Positions 6,141 to 7,060 of a DNA stretch of 7,060 nucleotides are shown piece after piece; position 1 is the stretch's first letter, and every line of letters begins with the position of its first letter. A program made the translations under genes and the position numbers. The notes beneath the pieces were generated by a model. It saw only the letters and a program-made list of their open reading frames with translations. It was not told where the DNA came from and made no database searches. Source of the DNA: Shewanellaceae bacterium (lineage in GTDB: Bacteria; Pseudomonadota; Gammaproteobacteria; Enterobacterales; Shewanellaceae); assembly GCA_016779685.1 (NCBI GenBank), contig JADHND010000082.1:1-7060 (forward strand). Direction: 5' to 3'.

Positions 6141-6715
6141 ATCGAATTAAAGAAATATTTAAAGAATCCATTCAAACCAAGATTGATGCTGGCGAAATTT
6201 TGCCCCCTGCCGTCGAACGTGCTGGACAAGTGATGGCTCAAAGCATCGTTAACGAAAATAAAATCCTTATTTGTGGTAATGGCGGTAGTGCAGCAGACGC
6301 TCAACATTTTGCCTCTGAACTACTCAATAGATTTGAAATTGAGCGGCCAGGTTTGCCCGCCATTGCTCTCACCACTGATTCATCTACCTTGACCTCAATT
6401 GCGAATGATTACAGCTATGCTGAAATATTTTCCAAACAAGTGAGAGCGCTTGGACAATCAGGGGATGTGCTTCTAGCTATTTCAACCTCAGGGCAGTCGC
6501 CTAACATTATTAAAGCAATTGAGGCAGCCCTTAGCCGTAATATGATTATTGTTGCTTTGACAGGCAAAGATGGTGGCGATATTTCAGGATTGCTAAGCGC
6601 TAATGATGTTGAAATCTGTGTGCCTTCCTATCGAACAGCTCGGATCCAAGAAATTCATCTGCTGGTTATTCACTGCTTATGTGACTATATTGATCAGTGT
6701 ATCTTTTCTCAATAA
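6134..6715 (+). CDS. gmhA: SIS-domain phosphoheptose isomerase / DiaA family protein
   Basis: This 193-residue protein is one SIS (sugar isomerase) domain. GmhA converts sedoheptulose 7-phosphate to D-glycero-D-manno-heptose 7-phosphate, the first step to the lipopolysaccharide core heptose; its paralogue DiaA, at this locus in E. coli, instead stimulates DnaA at the replication origin. Motifs are CGNGGSAADAQHFASELLNRF (47-67), the phosphate loop STSGQS (117-122), LTGKDGG, and RIQEIHLLVIH (170-180). The four GmhA metal or catalytic residues are all in place: H58, E62, Q172 and H180. E. coli DiaA has replaced E62 and H180, so isomerase activity is plausible, although overall wording (ESIQT, KQVRALG, GDVLLAIS, CLCDYID) is also DiaA-like. 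A weak GGA lies before the ATG. dolP follows nine bases after the stop. Confidence 0.9.
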   Translation: MLDRIKEIFKESIQTKIDAGEILPPAVERAGQVMAQSIVNENKILICGNGGSAADAQHFASELLNRFEIERPGLPAIALTTDSSTLTSIANDYSYAEIFSKQVRALGQSGDVLLAISTSGQSPNIIKAIEAALSRNMIIVALTGKDGGDISGLLSANDVEICVPSYRTARIQEIHLLVIHCLCDYIDQCIFSQ

Positions 6716-6724
6716 GGATAAAAC

Positions 6725-7060
6725 ATGAGATATGTTCTACTTTGGTCAGCAAGTTTGCTGCTATCAGGCTGTACTGCACTCGAATTTTTTGGAACCTTAG
6801 GCCATGCCACTGTCTCAAATGATACCAGGACTTTCTCCAAACAAGTAGAAGATAAAAAAATAGAAGCGATTTTACTGGATGATTTGCTCCAACATAAAGA
6901 CATCAGAAAACACACACACGTGACCATTGTGTGTGTTAATCAGCATGTTATTGCAGTCGGGCAAGTGCCCAATCCAGGTCTGAAGCAAAAAATCATCACA
7001 GCCCTCAAACAACATAGCTTATCTTCAAATCTCGTGATCAGGGACTTAATCCGATTGGCA
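6725..7060 (+). CDS. dolP: BON-domain outer-membrane lipoprotein DolP (YraP), N-terminal part
   Basis: The frame starts at an ATG six bases after the Shine-Dalgarno AAGGA, which overlaps the gmhA stop, and stays open for 112 codons to the window end. It begins with a lipoprotein signal, MRYVLLWSASLLLSGC, with lipid-attachment Cys16 and Thr at +2, fitting the outer membrane. From about residue 40 the pattern NDTRTFSKQVEDKKIEAILL, a hydrophobic strand THVTIVCVNQHVIAVGQVPN and the helix PGLKQKIITALKQ match the first BON domain of DolP/YraP, which normally has two in about 190 residues. DolP supports outer-membrane integrity and binds anionic phospholipids near division sites. Spacing suggests co-transcription with gmhA. 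The rest of the gene is outside the window. Confidence 0.9.
   Translation, partial: MRYVLLWSASLLLSGCTALEFFGTLGHATVSNDTRTFSKQVEDKKIEAILLDDLLQHKDIRKHTHVTIVCVNQHVIAVGQVPNPGLKQKIITALKQHSLSSNLVIRDLIRLA

Noticed and set aside
6709..6927. 72-codon minus-strand frame
   Set aside because: It is antisense to dolP, which has a lipobox, a BON-domain pattern and a good Shine-Dalgarno sequence.

Overview
The window looks like a chromosomal segment of an AT-rich gammaproteobacterium. Its gene order, ftsL-rsmH / rnpB / rsmI / lpoA / gmhA-dolP, matches a cell-envelope neighbourhood I know from Pseudomonas, where it reads mraW, mraZ, rnpB, rsmI, lpoA, yraN, gmhA, yraP. The low GC would fit Legionellales-like or related lineages, but I cannot assign a genus from this stretch.

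Minus strand, left part: the first 14 codons of a probable ftsL overlap the end of rsmH (16S rRNA C1402 N4-methyltransferase), the start of the division and cell-wall cluster. Upstream of rsmH, where mraZ is expected, lie about 520 bases without a convincing gene and then a small plus-strand XRE-type regulator. Next come rnpB (RNase P RNA, minus, with a clear terminator and a good -10 box) and rsmI (16S rRNA C1402 2'-O-methyltransferase, minus). RsmH and RsmI modify the same rRNA nucleotide, so both C1402 enzymes sit within about 3.2 kb.

Plus strand, right part: lpoA (outer-membrane lipoprotein activator of the penicillin-binding protein PBP1A, TTG start) diverges from rsmI. About 1.1 kb of decayed DNA follows, where yraN is expected. 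It holds a heavily broken tnpB of the IS200/IS605 group on the minus strand and, just before gmhA, a short frame that may be the last remnant of yraN. Then come gmhA/diaA (SIS-fold sugar-phosphate isomerase family, with the GmhA metal-site residues kept) and the start of dolP (BON-domain lipoprotein), nine bases apart and probably one operon.

The main oddity is that two genes expected at this conserved locus, mraZ and yraN, are both missing, and each slot is filled by accessory or decayed DNA. I found no CRISPR array, tRNA, intact mobile element or clearly new multi-gene system.
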